Assembly (NCBI RefSeq): GCF_003254525.1
Contig: NZ_QFYS01000001.1
Span: 434,001-498,000 of the forward strand
Length of the DNA: 64,000 bases
DNA from: Phenylobacterium kunshanense
Lineage (GTDB): Bacteria; Pseudomonadota; Alphaproteobacteria; Caulobacterales; Caulobacteraceae
Direction: 5' to 3'
Position numbers and translations under genes: made by a program. Of the stretch, positions 10,170 through 18,522 are shown one piece after another; the stretch's first letter is position 1, and every line of letters begins with the position of its first letter. Under the pieces are notes generated by a model. That model was not told where the DNA came from, did not search any database, and saw nothing but the letters and a program-made list of their open reading frames with translations.

Positions 10170-10934
10170 TTGGCGGGAATTCTGACGGGGAAGACGGCGT
10201 TCATCACAGGCGCGAGCGGCGGCCTGGGCGAACACTTCGCGCGGCTCCTGAGCCGCCATGGCGCCGCGGTGGCGCTGACGGCGCGGCGTGAAGAGCGCAT
10301 CCGAGCCCTGGCGGACGAGCTCAACGCAGGCGGCGGCCGAGCCGTCGCCCTGCCGCTGGACGTCGCCGACGCCGCGTCGATCGGTCCCAGCCTCGACCGC
10401 GCCATCGCAGAGCTCGGCGGCCTGGACATCCTGGTGAACAACGCGGGGGTCGGGGGAGAGGGGCTGGCCCTCGACCTGTCGATCGAGGAGTTCGACCGCA
10501 CCTTTGACGTCAACGTGCGGGGGACCTATTTCGCCGCCCGGGAAGCGGCCCGGCGCATGATCGCCTCGGGCGTCGAGGGACGAATCCTCAACATTGCTTC
10601 GATCGCCAGCCACACCGTGCTGCCCGGCCTGTCCGCCTACTGCGGCTCGAAGGCGGCGGTCGCCATGCTGACGCGCAGCCTGGCCCGCGAGTGGGCTCGC
10701 CGGGGGATCGCCGTGAACGCGCTCTGCCCAGGTTACATCGAGACCGACATCAATGCCTCGTGGTGGCCCACCGAAGGCGGCCAGAAGCAGCTCAAGGGCT
10801 TCCCCCGACGCCGCCTGATGGATGCGTCGGAGCTGGACGAAGCGGTGCTGATGCTCGTGGGCCCCGGAGCCAGCGCGATCACCGGCAGCGTGATCACCGT
10901 TGATGACGGACAGTCCCTGCCGGGGGGCGGCTGA
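10170..10934 (+). CDS. SDR family NAD(P)-dependent oxidoreductase
   Basis: The protein has 254 residues, a classical short-chain dehydrogenase. The dinucleotide motif Thr-Gly-Ala-Ser-Gly-Gly-Leu-Gly is near the N-terminus, Asn-Asn-Ala-Gly is mid-chain, the catalytic Ser is in Ile-Ala-Ser-His, and Tyr-x-x-x-Lys appears as Tyr-Cys-Gly-Ser-Lys. I chose the TTG at 10170 because AGGGAGGGG lies just upstream and it leaves the usual short lead before the first beta strand; a TTG at 10134 is in frame but has no such site. The gene lies 69 bp ahead of a CoA transferase on the same strand, so a role in acyl-CoA metabolism is plausible. The substrate is unknown. Confidence 0.85.
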   Translation: MAGILTGKTAFITGASGGLGEHFARLLSRHGAAVALTARREERIRALADELNAGGGRAVALPLDVADAASIGPSLDRAIAELGGLDILVNNAGVGGEGLALDLSIEEFDRTFDVNVRGTYFAAREAARRMIASGVEGRILNIASIASHTVLPGLSAYCGSKAAVAMLTRSLAREWARRGIAVNALCPGYIETDINASWWPTEGGQKQLKGFPRRRLMDASELDEAVLMLVGPGASAITGSVITVDDGQSLPGGG

Positions 10935-11003
10935 CCCGACGGGGTTGGCTGACCGAAGGGCAAGCCGCTTAGATCGACGAAAGCTTTCTTGGGAGAAGAC
11001 GCA

Positions 11004-12116
11004 ATGCGCCAGGGTCCGCTGACCGGCCTGAAGATCGTGGAATTCGCCGGCATCGGGCCGGGACCGTTCTGCGGCATGCTGTTGTCGGACCTGGGCGCCG
11101 ACGTTGTTCGGGTGGACCGCAAGGGGCAGGGCCGGGGGGCGCCGTCCGACGTCACGTCGCGCGGCCGGCGCTCCGTGGCGCTCGATCTCAAGAGTCCCGA
11201 CGCCGTGGAGGCCTGCCTCAAGCTCATGGAAAAGGCTGACGGCATCATCGAGGGCTTTCGTCCCGGCGTGATGGAGCGCCTGGGCCTGGGGCCGGACGTG
11301 GCGCTCAAGCGGAACCCGAAGCTGGTCTATGGCCGGATGACCGGCTGGGGCCAGACCGGCCCCTACGCTCAGGCGGCCGGCCATGACATGAACTACATCG
11401 CCATCACAGGCGCGCTGCACGCCATCGGCACCAAGGACAAGCCGGTTCCGCCGCTGAACCTGGTGGGCGACTTCGGGGGCGGCGCGCTCTATCTGGCGTT
11501 CGGTCTGCTGGCCGGGATCGTCCAGGCCCGCGAGACCGGCAAGGGCCAGGTCGTCGACTGCGCCATGAGCGACGGCGCCGCCTCGCTGATGGCCATGTTC
11601 TATGGCTTCAAGGGCGCGGGCATGTGGCAGGAGGAGCGGCGCTCCAACCTGCTGGATGGCGGCGCGCACTTCTACGACACCTACCAGTGCAGCGACGGCA
11701 AGTGGGTCTCGATCGGCTCGATCGAGCCACAGTTCTACGCGCTGCTGCTGGAGAAGACCGGCATCACCGATCCCGAATTCCAGCGCCAGATGGACAAGTC
11801 CATGTGGCCCCAGCTGCGCGAGAAGCTGGCCAAGGTGATCGCCACCAAGACCCGGGACGAATGGACCGAGATCATGGGGGGCACCGACGTGTGCTTCGGC
11901 CCAGTGCTCGACCTCGACGAAGCGCCAAAGCATCCGCACAACGTGGCCCGCGAGACGTTCGTGGAAGTGGCCGGTGTGATACAACCCGCGCCGGCGCCGC
12001 GATTCTCCGCCACGCCGGGCAAGATCCAGGGACCGCCACCGGCCATCGGAGCCCACACCCAGGAGGCGCTCGCCGAGTGGGGCTTCTCCGAGGCTGAGAT
12101 CGCCGCGCTGGCCTGA
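11004..12116 (+). CDS. CaiB/BaiF family CoA transferase, alpha-methylacyl-CoA racemase type
   Basis: The protein has 370 residues of the family III CoA-transferase fold. The N-terminus ([11 protein letters not shown]) and the segment Gly-His-Asp-Met-Asn-Tyr-Ile-Ala near residues 125-132 match alpha-methylacyl-CoA racemases, in which His and Asp act as proton carriers in epimerising 2-methylacyl-CoA. The ATG at 11004 has GGGAGAAG upstream. A strong hairpin at 12265 ends the unit. Racemase is more likely than transferase, but the family is hard to split by sequence alone. Confidence 0.85.
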   Translation: MRQGPLTGLKIVEFAGIGPGPFCGMLLSDLGADVVRVDRKGQGRGAPSDVTSRGRRSVALDLKSPDAVEACLKLMEKADGIIEGFRPGVMERLGLGPDVALKRNPKLVYGRMTGWGQTGPYAQAAGHDMNYIAITGALHAIGTKDKPVPPLNLVGDFGGGALYLAFGLLAGIVQARETGKGQVVDCAMSDGAASLMAMFYGFKGAGMWQEERRSNLLDGGAHFYDTYQCSDGKWVSIGSIEPQFYALLLEKTGITDPEFQRQMDKSMWPQLREKLAKVIATKTRDEWTEIMGGTDVCFGPVLDLDEAPKHPHNVARETFVEVAGVIQPAPAPRFSATPGKIQGPPPAIGAHTQEALAEWGFSEAEIAALA

Positions 12117-12264
12117 ACAAGCTGAGCCTTAACAACCGCGTACCTGAAGGCGGCATTCAGGTGTGGTTCAGCCGCCGGGGCGGAGACTGACGGTCGGATC
12201 GGTCGTCGCGCTCTCCCGTCCCTCGAAGCGGCGAACGGTCCGGATGGAACGACACGCCCATCGG

Positions 12265-12298
12265 CGGCGCGCCACCTACTAACCCGGGTGGCGCGCCG
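12265..12298 (+). terminator. Strong GC hairpin, probable terminator
   Basis: A perfect 12-bp inverted repeat (arms 12265-12276 and 12287-12298) with a 10-base loop is followed by TTATCCTTTT on the + strand. It lies 149 bp after the CaiB-type gene and ahead of the YihY gene. The T-rich tail supports intrinsic termination of the upstream SDR-CoA transferase unit. Confidence 0.7.
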
Positions 12299-12351
12299 TT
12301 ATCCTTTTGGCGGCTTGCCACTCCGTGAGTCGGTCACCACCCTCCGCGCGC

Positions 12352-13296
12352 ATGACGCCCCTTGAGATCATCCGGAGCTTCCGGGCCCGGGACTGGGACC
12401 CGATCCACATCCTGCGGATTGTCCTGACCGTCCTCGGCAAGGCGCTGTCCCGGCTGTGGGGACGCGACGTGATGCTCTACACGGGCGGCGTTTCGTTCTT
12501 CATCATGCTGGCGATCTTCCCGGCCATCGCGATCGTCATGGGGCTCTACGGCGTGCTCGCCGACCCCGCACAGGTGGCGCGCCAGGGCGAAGCGATGGCC
12601 CGTGTCATGCCCGACGCCGCCCGTTTGATCTTCCAGAACGAGTTGGTCCGCCTGGCTCAGGCGCCTGTCGCCGTTTCCTTCCAGAGCGGCATGGCGCTGA
12701 TCATCGGCGGCTACGCCTCGCATCGCGGCTTCAAGGCTCTGCTCGCCGGCCTTTCGTTCATCCACGACGAGGACAATCCGCGGGGCTTCGTCAGCTTCAA
12801 CCTGCTGGCTCTGGCCGTGCTGATCGCCGCCATCGCGGCATTGGGCGTGCTTTCGATCGTCTTCTTCGCCTTCCGCATCTTCGGGGAGACATTCGAGCTC
12901 CGTCCGCTGCGGGGTGCGCCGTGGCTATACAGCGAGTGGACGTGGGCCAGCGCGGGCATGGTGGCCGGCATGACGCTGATCTACCGCTGGGCGATGTCGC
13001 GAGAGCCCGTCGATTGGCGGGCCTCGGGACTGGGCGGCGTGGCCGCAGCGGCGCTCTGCATCTTCGCCTCGTGGGCGCTCGGCTTCTACGTCGAGCAGAT
13101 CGCGGAACTCGGCGCCACCTACGGCTCGGTGGCGACGGTGGTGATCTTCCTGATCTGGCTTTCGTGGAACGTGAACGCGCTCTTCTTCGGGGGAGCCCTC
13201 GCCACGGAGGTCGAACTTGCCCTGCATAGCCGGCGGGTGCCCCTGGCCTCGACCCAAGGGCCGGCAGGCGTCAGTCCTTCGCCACCAGGAAGCTGA
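12352..13296 (+). CDS. YihY/virulence factor BrkB family membrane protein
   Basis: The protein has 314 residues with about six hydrophobic helices, the YihY/UPF0761 pattern. The family landmark Tyr-Thr-Gly-Gly-Val-Ser-Phe-Phe begins the first membrane segment (about residues 40-47), and later helices include a Gly-Ala-Thr-Tyr-Gly-Ser-Val-Ala motif near 258-265, typical of the family C-terminal region. It should sit in the inner membrane; the substrate is not established. The ATG at 12352 was preferred over a TTG 45 bases upstream. The 3' end overlaps the convergent TusA-like gene by 26 bases. Confidence 0.88.
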   Translation: MTPLEIIRSFRARDWDPIHILRIVLTVLGKALSRLWGRDVMLYTGGVSFFIMLAIFPAIAIVMGLYGVLADPAQVARQGEAMARVMPDAARLIFQNELVRLAQAPVAVSFQSGMALIIGGYASHRGFKALLAGLSFIHDEDNPRGFVSFNLLALAVLIAAIAALGVLSIVFFAFRIFGETFELRPLRGAPWLYSEWTWASAGMVAGMTLIYRWAMSREPVDWRASGLGGVAAAALCIFASWALGFYVEQIAELGATYGSVATVVIFLIWLSWNVNALFFGGALATEVELALHSRRVPLASTQGPAGVSPSPPGS

Positions 13297-13501
13297 GCGC
13301 GCCGTCCACGTCGGCCTGATCGATCAGGCGCACGCCGGCCTGGCCGGCGAAGTGAGGGACGTCGATCCGGGCGAGGGGGTCGTCAGCCAGGAGGCGGATG
13401 TGCGCGCCCGGCGGCGCCTGCTCCAGGGCGCGGCGCAAGCGGAGGGTCGGCACAGGACATCGGTGCCCGCGCGCGTCGACCAGGATCTCTAGGGGGGGCA
13501 T
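13271..13501 (-). CDS. TusA-like sulfurtransferase family protein
   Basis: The protein has 76 residues. The motif Asp-Ala-Arg-Gly-His-Arg-Cys-Pro-Val-Pro gives the Cys-Pro-x-Pro signature of the SirA/TusA fold, whose cysteine carries persulfide sulfur in tRNA thiolation or cofactor assembly. An in-frame GTG at 13516 would add 5 residues; neither start has a clear ribosome-binding site. The gene follows tadG on the minus strand with a hairpin between. Whether it is the tRNA-thiolation TusA or a paralogue cannot be told. Confidence 0.8.
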   Translation of the reverse strand: MPPLEILVDARGHRCPVPTLRLRRALEQAPPGAHIRLLADDPLARIDVPHFAGQAGVRLIDQADVDGALSFLVAKD

Positions 13502-13538
13502 CCAGGCCGGATACACCAGCCTGGGGCCAAGGCCTATA

Positions 13539-13566
13539 GCGGCGGCGCCCGTCGGAGCGCCGCCGC
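13539..13566 (-). terminator. GC-rich hairpin downstream of tadG
   Basis: A 10-bp perfect inverted repeat (13539-13548 with 13557-13566) with an 8-base loop sits in the 72-bp gap between tadG and the TusA-like gene, just after the tadG stop on the minus strand. There is no T tract, so termination or 3'-end protection is an inference. Confidence 0.4.
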
Positions 13567-13573
13567 CTGGGCG

Positions 13574-15148
13574 TCATTTGGACAGGTGCAGCGCCGCGAT
13601 CTGGCCGGCGATGCTCTGGAAGACGTTCGTGAGGTCCGACGAGCTTCTCACGTCGTAGAAGTAGTCGTCCGCGGTCGCACAGGTCTTGAGCAACTGGCTG
13701 GAGCCGGAGTCGACCTCCACCCGCACCGTGTAGATGTCGATGCCCTTGGCCTTCATGTTCTCGCAGACCAGAGCCAGGCGCGAATCCAGCGCCGCCGTAC
13801 GATCTTCCGAGGATGCGCCCTGCTGCAACGGCGCGCCGTTGGCCTTGAGCACGCGGCCCTGCCAGATGTAGCCGGTCCCCGCGTAGCTGCCGTCATTGGG
13901 CGTGTCGCGCTGGTCCATGGTGTTGTCGCCGTCGGTCATCAGCACGATGACCTTCTTGTGTCCCTTCTCGGTGTAAGCGGCGCCGTCCGCGAAGGGCGCG
14001 TGCGGGGCCACGATGTTCCAGCCCCAGGACATGCCGATCGGGATGTTGGTGTTCCCGGTCGCCGACAGCGCGTCGATGGCCGTCCGCAGCGAGTCGTAGT
14101 TCGTGGTCAAGCGCATCATCCGGGAAACGCCGCAGCCGCGGTTGGGGCCGAATGTCGTGGACATCGAACCCTTCCGGTTGCCGGTGTACTTGTTCACCAT
14201 GCCCTGGCGGACGCGCCAGTTCGAGTTGCTGGTGTTGTCCGGCACGTAGTCGTTCTGATAGTCGCGGCCATAGCCCGACGTCTGGACGTCCGGCTCGTCC
14301 GGGGCGAAGTAGGGGGTGTAGAGCGTCGCGCCCGTGGTGGGCGGAGTATCCTGCACGTCGTAGGGCGCCTTGCGCATCTCGACGCAGCCCCTCCAGCTCG
14401 TGCCGAGCTGCGAGAACAGGTTGAAGCGGTTCGCGAACTGGGTGCCGGTCGAGGTCGTGAAGATCTCGTTGTTGATGGGCGAGGCCCCGCTCTGATCGAT
14501 CCAGGTCGAGTAGCGGTAGGCCGACTCGTCGACACGCACCGCATTGGCGAAGGGAACGAGGCCGATCTTGATCGCGTCGGGCTCGACGGCCTTCTCCGAC
14601 ACCTCCTCCATGAAGGTGATGAACTGCTTCGCCGCCCGCTTCATGTCCGACAGCTTGCTGCCCTCGGTCATGGATCCGGTCGTATCGAGCACGAGGGCGA
14701 TCTCGAGCTTCTGGTCCGCGCGGACAACCTCGGCCGAGGCGCTGACCCCCATCGCGCCTCCGGTGACGAGGCCGGCGACGAACGGCGTGACCTCGAGACG
14801 AGCTGACGCCACGACCTCCCCCTTCTCGCCGAAGGTGAAAGAGGTGCTCGTCAGCTCGAAGTCTGTGCTCAGCTCCCTGAGGTTCTGCTTGAGGTAGCGG
14901 TCACCCGCGACCTTCAATTCCTCGGGTGTGGTGGCGTTGGTTCGGGCGGCCGCCAGCGCAGCGGCGTCCAGCGCGTCCTGAAGTTGGGACCGCGCGCTTG
15001 AGACCCGCGCAAGGTCCATGGCGCCCAGACCTGCGACGCAAATCGGCCCCATGGCTAGCGCCGCCACGAGCGCCACGTTCCCACGGTCGTCGAGGGGGCG
15101 GACCAGACGCCGAAGTCCGGCGATACGCGACCTGCTCATGAGACCCAT
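13574..15148 (-). CDS. tadG: TadG-like pilus protein with von Willebrand factor A domain
   Basis: The protein has 524 residues. The N-terminus is a TadE/TadG-type signal-anchor (Arg-Gly-Asn-Val-Ala-Leu-Val-Ala-Ala, hydrophobic to about residue 50). A vWA domain starts near residue 150 with Leu-Asp-Thr-Thr-Gly-Ser-Met (MIDAS, DxTxS variant) and continues through Leu-Met-Thr-Asp-Gly-Asp-Asn. It should be exported, anchored in the inner membrane, and belong to Flp/tad pilus assembly. The next gene pair, transcribed divergently, also encodes TadE-like pseudopilins. An alternative ATG lies at 15139. Several cysteines in the C-terminal half may pair in the periplasm. Confidence 0.85.
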   Translation of the reverse strand: MGLMSRSRIAGLRRLVRPLDDRGNVALVAALAMGPICVAGLGAMDLARVSSARSQLQDALDAAALAAARTNATTPEELKVAGDRYLKQNLRELSTDFELTSTSFTFGEKGEVVASARLEVTPFVAGLVTGGAMGVSASAEVVRADQKLEIALVLDTTGSMTEGSKLSDMKRAAKQFITFMEEVSEKAVEPDAIKIGLVPFANAVRVDESAYRYSTWIDQSGASPINNEIFTTSTGTQFANRFNLFSQLGTSWRGCVEMRKAPYDVQDTPPTTGATLYTPYFAPDEPDVQTSGYGRDYQNDYVPDNTSNSNWRVRQGMVNKYTGNRKGSMSTTFGPNRGCGVSRMMRLTTNYDSLRTAIDALSATGNTNIPIGMSWGWNIVAPHAPFADGAAYTEKGHKKVIVLMTDGDNTMDQRDTPNDGSYAGTGYIWQGRVLKANGAPLQQGASSEDRTAALDSRLALVCENMKAKGIDIYTVRVEVDSGSSQLLKTCATADDYFYDVRSSSDLTNVFQSIAGQIAALHLSK

Positions 15149-15276
15149 CCTGGCGAGATTGAAACTTCGCTCGATGGATAGGCCGGGACGGATAATCTCA
15201 GCTTATTCCAGGTAGTTAACTTACATTCACTCTAAATTCCCACGAGTTGTTTTCCCAGCCCTGCGACGGTGTCCCC
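15149..15276. promoter_or_regulatory. Divergent promoter region of the tadG / tadE genes
   Basis: This 128-bp spacer between tadG and tadE is clearly more AT-rich than its surroundings, especially 15190-15240. A GTTAAC palindrome (CtrA-like half-site TTAAC) lies near 15206-15211, but no full TTAA-N7-TTAA site is visible. The region must hold both promoters; exact -35/-10 boxes cannot be assigned. Confidence 0.4.
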
Positions 15277-15783
15277 ATGTCGCGAAAGGCTGCTCTTTTC
15301 AGGATCGGGCGCGACGAGCGCGGTGCGACGGCGATCGAGTTCGCCTTCGTCGCCCCCGTCATGTTCTTCGCCCTGATGTCACTTCTCGAGATCGGCATGC
15401 TCGGCATGATGTCGAGCGGGCTGGACAATGCCGTCGTCGAAACGTCCCGGCTCTTGCGAACCGGACGCGACGAGGGCGCGACCTCGGCCGACGCTTTCGA
15501 GATCCAGATCTGTGAACGGATCGGGGGCAGATATGCCTCCTGTCGCGACCGCGTGACCGTTGGCGTGCAGCGGTTCACGCGCTTCAGCGATGCGAACGCG
15601 GTGGCGGCCGACCAGCCGGACGGCCAATTCAACAGGGGGCAGGCAGGCGACATCATCGTCGTGAAGGTCAACTACCGCTGGCCGCTCATGACCCCATTCC
15701 TGGCGACCGCCTATGGTCGGGAGGGCCCGATGGAGGTGACCCTCGGCTCGCGCGTCGCCTTCAAGAACGAGCCCTACGAATGA
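15277..15783 (+). CDS. TadE-family pseudopilin-like protein
   Basis: The protein has 168 residues. After a basic N-terminus, the TadE signature Arg-Gly-Ala-Thr-Ala-Ile-Glu-Phe-Ala-Phe leads into one long hydrophobic helix (about residues 17-48); the conserved Glu is the position recognised in class III prepilin-like signals. Two cysteines sit in the exported domain. TadE/TadF are minor pseudopilins of the Flp/tad pilus. The ATG at 15277 was chosen over an upstream TTG because it gives the normal short lead. Its stop overlaps the next start by 4 bases (ATGA). Confidence 0.85.
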   Translation: MSRKAALFRIGRDERGATAIEFAFVAPVMFFALMSLLEIGMLGMMSSGLDNAVVETSRLLRTGRDEGATSADAFEIQICERIGGRYASCRDRVTVGVQRFTRFSDANAVAADQPDGQFNRGQAGDIIVVKVNYRWPLMTPFLATAYGREGPMEVTLGSRVAFKNEPYE

Positions 15784-16304
15784 TCCGCATCCTTCGCGAG
15801 GCCGCCACCGACCGCCGGGGGGCGGCGGCTATCGAGTTCGCCCTGATCTTCCCGATGATCTTCATGCTGAACATCGCGGCGGCAGAGGCGCTGCAGGTCT
15901 ACCAGGCGCAGCGGGCGGTGGCCCACATCGCCGCGACCATGGCCGACATCACGGCCCAGGGCAGAACCGTGACCGACGCCGACCTGACCGACATCCTCTC
16001 GGCCTCGACGGTGATGATCCATCCGTTCCCGAGCGCCAGCCTGCAGCAGCGGGTGTCCAGCCTCGTCGCCAACGGGAGCGGCAGCGTCAGTTTGGACTGG
16101 ACGGCGAAGCGGGACTACTCGGGGAGCGACACGCCCTCGGTGCCCAGCGGCTACCTGGCCGCCAACGAGAGCGCCATCGTCGCCGACGTGATCTACGACT
16201 ACCGTCCCAGCTTCGGCTTCTTCCTGCCAGATACGATCCGGTTCGAGCGCCACGCCTACGCGCGCCCGCGTCTCTCGACCAAGGTCGAAAAGAGCGCCAA
16301 CTGA
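15780..16304 (+). CDS. TadE/TadF-family pseudopilin-like protein
   Basis: The protein has 174 residues, is translationally coupled to the preceding tadE, and is likely a second minor pseudopilin of the same complex. The N-terminus carries Arg-Gly-Ala-Ala-Ala-Ile-Glu-Phe-Ala-Leu followed by a single hydrophobic helix, as in TadE/TadF. The exported part has no cysteines, unlike its neighbour. It is the last host gene before the integrated element; its stop lies 12 bases from the attL repeat. Confidence 0.82.
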   Translation: MIRILREAATDRRGAAAIEFALIFPMIFMLNIAAAEALQVYQAQRAVAHIAATMADITAQGRTVTDADLTDILSASTVMIHPFPSASLQQRVSSLVANGSGSVSLDWTAKRDYSGSDTPSVPSGYLAANESAIVADVIYDYRPSFGFFLPDTIRFERHAYARPRLSTKVEKSAN

Positions 16305-16316
16305 TCGAAAGGATGC

Positions 16317-16379
16317 TGGCGGACGGGGTGGGATTCGAACCCACGGTAGGCTTCCACCTACGGCGGTTTTCAAGACCGC
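16317..16379 (-). repeat. attL: displaced 3' fragment of tRNA-Ser(UGA)
   Basis: These 63 bp are identical to 33868-33930. Read on the minus strand they run from the 5' side of the anticodon stem through anticodon loop, variable arm, T arm, acceptor 3' strand, discriminator G and encoded CCA. The 5' half of the tRNA is missing here, so this is not a functional tRNA. Crossover inside the anticodon stem-loop is typical of tRNA-targeting tyrosine integrases. Confidence 0.93.
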
Positions 16380-16505
16380 GCAGGTGGTTTCCCTCACGTG
16401 CCCGCGCTTTCCGCTCGATCCCCCAACTCATTGACGCGGCGAGGAAATGTGCGCCCGTCCTCACCCTCGCGTTACCTCGCATTTCCTTAGTTTCCCGCGT
16501 CTCTT

Positions 16506-16524
16506 GTGGCCTCGCGGTGGCCTC
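16506..16524 (+). repeat. Left paired repeat, candidate integrase arm-type sites
   Basis: GTGGCCTC occurs at 16506-16513 and 16517-16524, an 11-bp period (about one helical turn), immediately after the integrase stop and 127 bp inside attL. The same pair with the same 11-bp period and orientation occurs at 33782-33800 near attR. Binding of the integrase N-terminal domain is an inference. Confidence 0.5.
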
Positions 16525-16532
16525 ATCGATCG

Positions 16533-17696
16533 TTACAGGTACTTTGCCAGCGCCTCTCCCGCGGCCACGTCGCGATCGTCCACTTTGTCCGCATAGAGGC
16601 GGAGAGTGATGACCGGCGTGGAGTGACCGAGCCGGGCCTGCGCAGTCTTCACGTCCGCGCCATCCGCAATCATCAACGTCGCCGCTGCATGTCGCCACCC
16701 GTGGACCGGCTGAACATCCTCGACCTTGGCCCGGCGCCGAAACTGGCGCAGCTTGAGCGTCAGCGCCATCGGTGGCATCGGCCCGCCTGCCAGACCCGGG
16801 AACAGGTACATGGGCTCCCGGCTGTACTCGGCGCCCCATGCCATCGCGGCTTCAAGCACGCGGGCCTTCTGCTGACGGAGAAGCGCGACGACCGGGGAGG
16901 GGATTGAGAGGGTCCGCATCGAGGTCTTTGACTTCGCAATCTCGCGCACGACCGGGCGCCCATTCACCTCTGTCACCGTTCGCCGCACGGTGATGATCCC
17001 GGCGTCGAGATCCACGGTGTCGAGAGCCAAGCCCAGCAGCTCGCTACGCCGCAAGCCAGTAGTCAGAAGCACCGCTTGAGCGCAGTAGCCTTCCGCATCA
17101 CCCTGGGCGGCCTCCATAAGGCGGGCAATCTCGTCCTTAGTGTAACCCCGCGAAGGCTTGAACGGCACGGATGGGGGCGAGGCATCGGTCGCCGGGTTGG
17201 ATCCGATCAGCCGCCACCGGCAGGCCTGGCGAAGCGCCGTGTGAAGGCACCTGTGAACGTGAAGGACCGACTGGCGAGACAGGGGGCGTGACGGCTTACC
17301 GTCGGCGCGGGGCTTCCCCCCTTCAGCCATGAGAACGGCGTAGAGCCGATCGAGGTCCAACGGCGCGAGCTTCTCAAGGGCCACGTGGCCTATGTGGTGG
17401 ATCGCCATCTCAGCATGACGCCGATAGCCGGCCAGCGTCGTCGGGGCGTGATCCTGCCGCGCTTCCAGGTGGGCAAGCCAGCCTTTCAGGTACGAGGCGA
17501 CCGTGTGCTTATTCGGGTCGCCGATTCCGCGGCCTTCGCGCTCCGCCTCCATCTTTCGAGCGTGGGCCTTCGCCTCGCGCTCCGTCGGGAAGTTGGCCTT
17601 GCGGTCGATTCTCTTGCCGCCCGGGCCCGTCTCCCGCCACCGGGCTTCCCAGCGGATCGAGCCCGCGCGCGTCGTGATCTTTCGGGTTGAAGCCAT
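16533..17696 (-). CDS. int: Tyrosine-type site-specific integrase
   Basis: The protein has 387 residues. An N-terminal AP2-like arm-binding region (about 1-55) and a SAM-like core-binding domain (about 64-160) precede the catalytic domain. All catalytic residues are visible: Arg216 (Thr-Gly-Leu-Arg-Arg-Ser-Glu), the Lys region near 257, His332-x-x-Arg335 (His-Gly-Trp-Arg), His358 (Leu-Gly-His-Ser) and the nucleophile Tyr368 (Leu-Arg-Leu-Tyr). The ATG at 17696 was chosen because it begins the arm-binding domain; the open frame upstream is out-of-frame reading of the neighbouring gene. It lies beside attL and should catalyse integration and excision at tRNA-Ser(UGA). Confidence 0.95.
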   Translation of the reverse strand: MASTRKITTRAGSIRWEARWRETGPGGKRIDRKANFPTEREAKAHARKMEAEREGRGIGDPNKHTVASYLKGWLAHLEARQDHAPTTLAGYRRHAEMAIHHIGHVALEKLAPLDLDRLYAVLMAEGGKPRADGKPSRPLSRQSVLHVHRCLHTALRQACRWRLIGSNPATDASPPSVPFKPSRGYTKDEIARLMEAAQGDAEGYCAQAVLLTTGLRRSELLGLALDTVDLDAGIITVRRTVTEVNGRPVVREIAKSKTSMRTLSIPSPVVALLRQQKARVLEAAMAWGAEYSREPMYLFPGLAGGPMPPMALTLKLRQFRRRAKVEDVQPVHGWRHAAATLMIADGADVKTAQARLGHSTPVITLRLYADKVDDRDVAAGEALAKYL

Positions 17697-18402
17697 GGGG
17701 TGAAGTCCTGTTGTTGCCCGCGGCGGCGCGGCAGGAAGCCGAGCAGAACTCCGCCCGCGGATGGTTGATGTTGAACCAGGATGTGCAGTAGGCGCACCGG
17801 CGCATCGGCCGTGCTTGGCGCAGAGACGCCGCCGCCGCTGCGTAGAGATAAGCCTCCAGCGTTTTGGCCGTGACGATGGGCTCAAGGCCGCTGTGGTCGA
17901 CGCCTAGGTCTTCGTCCCAGCCCTTCGGCAGGCGCGCGAGAAAGTCGCGAGAGCGCCCTTCGTCGCCCAGGAATGCACTCGGCTGAAAGTCATCACGAGG
18001 CTCCCAAGCCTGAGCGGCCTCGCGAAGACGGGAACTGATCTCTTGCCAGCCCAGCGTGAAGGTGGGGCGCCCTCTAGAGAGGCCCACGAGCTGGTCATTC
18101 GGACGGTCGGGCCTGTCTTGCGGCCGATCAAGAGGATCACCCCGGCGGCGAACAAAACTCAAAGCCCGGTCCAGATCCGAGGGGCGCAGCTCGGACAGAT
18201 CACGCCACCAGCCTTCCGGGTGGCGCACTCGATAAGCCCGCCCCTTACCGGTGGCGCTGATGACGAACATCGGCGCTGACGCAGCCCCCGACGCATCGCG
18301 AAAGACCGCCCCCTCTGAGGAAAGCGTCGCGTCGGCGGCGGGCCAACTGCGGCCCTCGAAATACAACAGTTCTCTTGCTCGCATTTGCCGCTCGCTTGCC
18401 AC
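17509..18402 (-). CDS. Zinc-ribbon protein of unknown function overlapping int
   Basis: The reading frame has 297 residues and a GTG start with AAGGGG upstream. No known function is recognised. Near residues 203-220 are Cys-Ala-Tyr-Cys and Cys-Ser-Ala-Ser-Cys, a four-cysteine zinc ribbon like that found C-terminally in several bacterial proteins of unknown role (loosely CGNR-like). The last 188 bases overlap the start of int in another frame, and residues after the ribbon are low-complexity, as expected of reading through int. The real functional end may be just after the ribbon, with this tail tolerated or the result of an ancestral frameshift. It is divergent from the excisionase-like gene, so a repressor role is possible but not shown. 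Confidence 0.6.
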   Translation of the reverse strand: MASERQMRARELLYFEGRSWPAADATLSSEGAVFRDASGAASAPMFVISATGKGRAYRVRHPEGWWRDLSELRPSDLDRALSFVRRRGDPLDRPQDRPDRPNDQLVGLSRGRPTFTLGWQEISSRLREAAQAWEPRDDFQPSAFLGDEGRSRDFLARLPKGWDEDLGVDHSGLEPIVTAKTLEAYLYAAAAASLRQARPMRRCAYCTSWFNINHPRAEFCSASCRAAAGNNRTSPHGFNPKDHDARGLDPLGSPVAGDGPGRQENRPQGQLPDGARGEGPRSKDGGGARRPRNRRPE

Positions 18403-18522
18403 TCCACCCCTTGCTTACTCCCCTCCCTTACATTCCGCAAGATACGTTCTTGTGCGCTAGCGCAAACCGTATCATCTCTAAGTCCCATTAGGTGATTTGA
18501 GCTGACTTGAGAGGAGGTTCGC
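18403..18522. promoter_or_regulatory. Divergent control region with candidate operator palindrome
   Basis: This 120-bp spacer lies between the zinc-ribbon/int unit (minus) and the excisionase-like/replication unit (plus). It contains a perfect 12-bp palindrome TGCGCTAGCGCA (18453-18464), flanked by the inverted pair GATACG (18441-18446) and CGTATC (18468-18473). The region is AT-richer than its surroundings, fitting two back-to-back promoters. A strong ribosome-binding site GAGAGGAGG ends the spacer. The binding protein is unknown. Confidence 0.5.

Noticed and set aside
16313..16609. Open frame of 98 codons beginning over the attL tRNA fragment
   Set aside because: Its first residues are the translated complement of the tRNA fragment, a familiar spurious peptide; no ribosome-binding site, and the rest crosses the att/arm region and the end of int.
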